Positions 61,644 to 64,000 of a stretch of DNA of 64,000 nt are shown one piece after another. Numbering within the stretch: the first letter of the stretch is position 1; each line of letters begins with the position of its first letter. The stretch is from Rhynchopus euleeides (taxonomy: Eukaryota > Euglenozoa > Diplonemea > Diplonemida > Diplonemidae), in assembly GCA_963210315.1 (NCBI GenBank), contig OY723266.1, positions 2,046,001-2,110,000 on the forward strand, read 5' to 3'. Under the pieces are notes generated by a model. That model was not told the origin of the DNA. It was given only the letters and a program-made list of their open reading frames with translations, and made no database searches. A program made the translations under genes and the position numbers.

Positions 61644-64000
61644 GTATGTGTGTTGTGTCGTGGGGGAGGGGGGGTGGGTGGGTGGGTGGGGATGGTCGGG
61701 CGGGGCTGTCGCGGCCTTGTATCTGTGGTCTAGTACAACACCCCATCCACCATGCCACAGTGCCACTGCCAGTGCTCGCTGATGTGAGGCTGCTGCCCCC
61801 CCCGCCTGCGTTTTTTTTTGCGCAACAAATGAGACAACTTCTGTGGGTTGCCACCCCCTGCGCTGAGAATGGATGGACACCATCGGCACTGTTGCTGACG
61901 GTGCATAGGTTGTCGCGTCAGGGATAGAGAGCGAAGAAGCGAGAGAGAGAGAGAGAGGGAGGGGTGGCTGTGGGTCGGTGCACCACACCCCCCCCCCCCC
62001 ACTGCGGGTGCAACGTGCATCCACCCGCAGTCCACCCCTCCCCCGCCCCCCCTCACCCTCCCTCCCGGGTCTGGCCATAGATGGCTGGTGCTGGGCCTGC
62101 ACCCAGGAGGCGAGGTGTGCCGTCACTCTCGCGTGTGCAGGGTGGCGTGCTGGGGGGGGGGGGGTATTGGGTGCAGCAGCGAGGGCCCCAAGCGTTTTTT
62201 GCCTTGCCTCCCCGCCCCAGCCCCTCCCCTCCCCCATGATTTCTCCTTCCCTTCAGTGTGCACGTTATTCCAACCGCCTTGAAGGAAAGTTGTTCCTACC
62301 ACCACCCACCCCCCCCCACCCAGATTGCGTATACAGTCAGCGGTGTGATCATGTGGTTGACCAGACCAAAAACTGGCCAGGCCCCTTGTCATTCAATTCC
62401 AGGGGGGGGGTTGCAGCCCCTTATTACCCTGCACCCCCCCTGGTCATGACCAAGGTTGCTGGGCCAGGCCCTTTTTTTGACCTCAGGGACACCACCGTCA
62501 TACGTCGCAGAAAGTTCCCCTCTTCCACCGCCCCCGGCACCGCACCTAGGTTTCGCAAGAACCTGGTTACAGCTTCATGCCAGGTGGGTGGGGTGGGGTG
62601 TGGTGTGGTGTGGAAGCCCCTTGTGCCTCTCCAGTGTCTCTGTGTCACATCCCCTGTGGTGGTGTGCCCCTTGTCTCGTGAGTATGCTTTGGTGACACAG
62701 GTGGGGTGGGGTTGTGTGCGGCTCTCTGAGTGGGTTACGGTAGGCACACTGCCCTACACCCCTCCCGGGCACACAGGCTGGCAGGGCGGGGCGGGATATG
62801 GGAGTGGTGGGGGGAGGAAGCGCTTGCATTCATTATTTGCATCGTCTCATTTCCGGTTTGTTTTGGATCGGCTTGCTGCCTTGTGTAATTCCCTTTTCTT
62901 TTGCAAACTGACACGCTTTTTGACAGGCCCTCCGCCAGCCATTCCAGCCATAGGGTGTTACGGGGGAAAATACACCATCGCGAAGACAGATCCTCGGCTG
63001 TGGAAGCGGGAAATGCAACAAACCGCCGTGATCGGATCGAGCGAAATGGCTGTACTTCCCCTCCCAATTTATTAGATAAAACGAGGGCCTTCGCTCTGTG
63101 TCTTAACTGCGTCAGTTAGTCTCCCCTTTTGTGAGTGGCGACTCACTTTTCTGCACTACTGAGCGAAGACCCTCAATCCCTCAAGCATCTGTTCGGGGGA
63201 GAGCGATATGGGGGGGCGAGAAGGTCACGCCCGGAACTTTAGAGAAGGATTCGGAAAGGGGAACGGGGCGCTTTCATTTCCTGGTAGCGCATCATAGTGA
63301 GGGGGAGACGGGATGTTTCCCCTCACTGACTGACGAGCCATGACTGGCTGCGACTGGTGGAGCGAGGGCCCCCAATGAGTTTCGTGGAGTGGATCTGTCT
63401 GATCATATAGAGGTAGTCGCGCAGATCCCGAGGACCCCCTGCCCCACCCTTCAACACATGGCAATCAAACAGCACATCGGGGGGTGATCCAAGCGTGGAT
63501 ACGGAACCCTTGGCGCAGCCCGGTGTGCAACGCGCGCTTTTATTCTGTTTTTTATTTTTGTTGGCGACCGAGCTATCTTCATATTTTTTCCAGCCAAAAA
63601 AACAAGTTACAGCCTCCCCCCACCCACCCCACTCGCCCCTCCTCCTGCTCCCCCACCCCCCACCGGACACAGTGGCGCCCAAGCCCCCGCCTCGCGCTGA
63701 CCTGCTCCGCCCCCACTGCCATCACCCCACGCCCCGGTGGGGCATGGTGTGAGGGAGGGCAGGACAGTGCGCACATTGGGGGTCGCCGCACCCCTCTCCT
63801 CCACCAAGAGGCATAATCAGTGAGCAGACGGCGCAGTCGCGCGAGCATCGTTTTTTTTTGGCAGGGAGTTTTTGTCAATCTGGATCAAGAGCTTCAAGGA
63901 GCACCATCCACACCACTTCATCAGACCGAGTGGGGTATGCGTTCCAACAAAACAACTTCCGGCAGGAATTAGTCTGCTGTCTCGTTTTTTTTTGCTAATC
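61644..64000. other. Putative intron(s) and downstream repeat-rich sequence
   Basis: G and C runs at 61662-61690 and 61987-62000. 63083-63178 is a MITE-3-type copy (GAGGGCCTTCGCTCTGTGTC to GAGCGAAGACCCTC), and another inverted end lies at 63358-63376. On the minus strand 63490-63365 reads a coherent stretch (SPPDVLFDCHVLKGGAGGPR, DLRDYLYMIRQIHSTKL) that stops at the MITE end; it may be a gene or transposase fragment cut by it. The last 100 bases resemble the repeat near 21000-21280 (TGCGTTCCAACA). Confidence 0.45.

Noticed and set aside
62257..62583. Second exon of the 61-kb gene as a firm call
   Set aside because: Phase and splice sites fit, but part of it resembles a dispersed palindromic repeat; mentioned only as tentative.
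1..64000. tRNA, rRNA or snRNA genes
   Set aside because: No cloverleaf with A and B boxes or rRNA-like stretch was recognised by eye; a covariance-model scan would be needed to be sure.

Overview
This window comes from a nuclear genome of a eukaryote, very probably a GC-rich unicellular protist. Protein genes are few and long. They carry short GT-AG introns (about 50-205 bp) or none. They encode eukaryotic families: delta-type PI-PLC, GH18, Patched/RND, astacin and EF-hand proteins. The space between them is packed with eukaryotic DNA transposons (piggyBac-, hAT-, Tc1-, pogo- and CACTA/Mirage-like), MITEs, a non-LTR retrotransposon end, and long poly-C/poly-G runs. No operons or bacterial signals are present, and I saw no rRNA, tRNA or CRISPR. 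I cannot assign a lineage from sequence alone.

Layout. (1) 1-2.4 kb: the 3' end of a non-LTR retrotransposon and a small orphan coding stretch. (2) 2.4-13.3 kb: a composite repeat island bounded by inverted sequence blocks. It holds a 922-codon ORF built of in-frame 430-bp repeats. It also holds two copies of one repeat module. Copy P is split by a piggyBac-like element (TTAA duplication), copy Q by a 3.0-kb element with TA duplication, and each copy preserves the other's empty site. A hAT-like element (8-bp duplication) sits in the coding part of the 3.0-kb element. (3) 13.3-23.3 kb: nested MITEs around a broken pogo/Tc1-type DDE transposase, with several dispersed repeat families and a recurrent GC-rich hairpin unit. 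(4) 23.4-25.1 kb: a four-exon gene for an acylation-competent EF-hand protein with a long acidic linker. (5) 27.6-37.2 kb: three tandem PI-PLC genes (A, B/A, B). The middle one is a chimera of the outer two, produced by unequal crossing-over inside a 217-bp block. (6) 39.8-41.1 kb: a secreted GH18 chitinase-like enzyme. (7) 42.3-45.9 kb: a Patched-like RND membrane protein. (8) 46-53.4 kb: no gene recognised; a Tc1-like element, MITEs and a palindrome-rich tract. (9) 53.5-57.1 kb: a type I membrane protein with an astacin-like domain whose zinc ligands are all replaced. (10) 57.2-64 kb: a 1.15-kb element with long inverted arms, a palindromic MITE, and at least one exon of an unknown gene at 61.06 kb.

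Working together: all supported host genes lie on the + strand. The EF-hand protein and the three PLCs are adjacent, and both start with MGG (N-myristoylation-type). That is compatible with Ca2+-dependent signalling at membranes, but a functional link is inference. The GH18, Patched-like and pseudo-astacin genes share no evident pathway.
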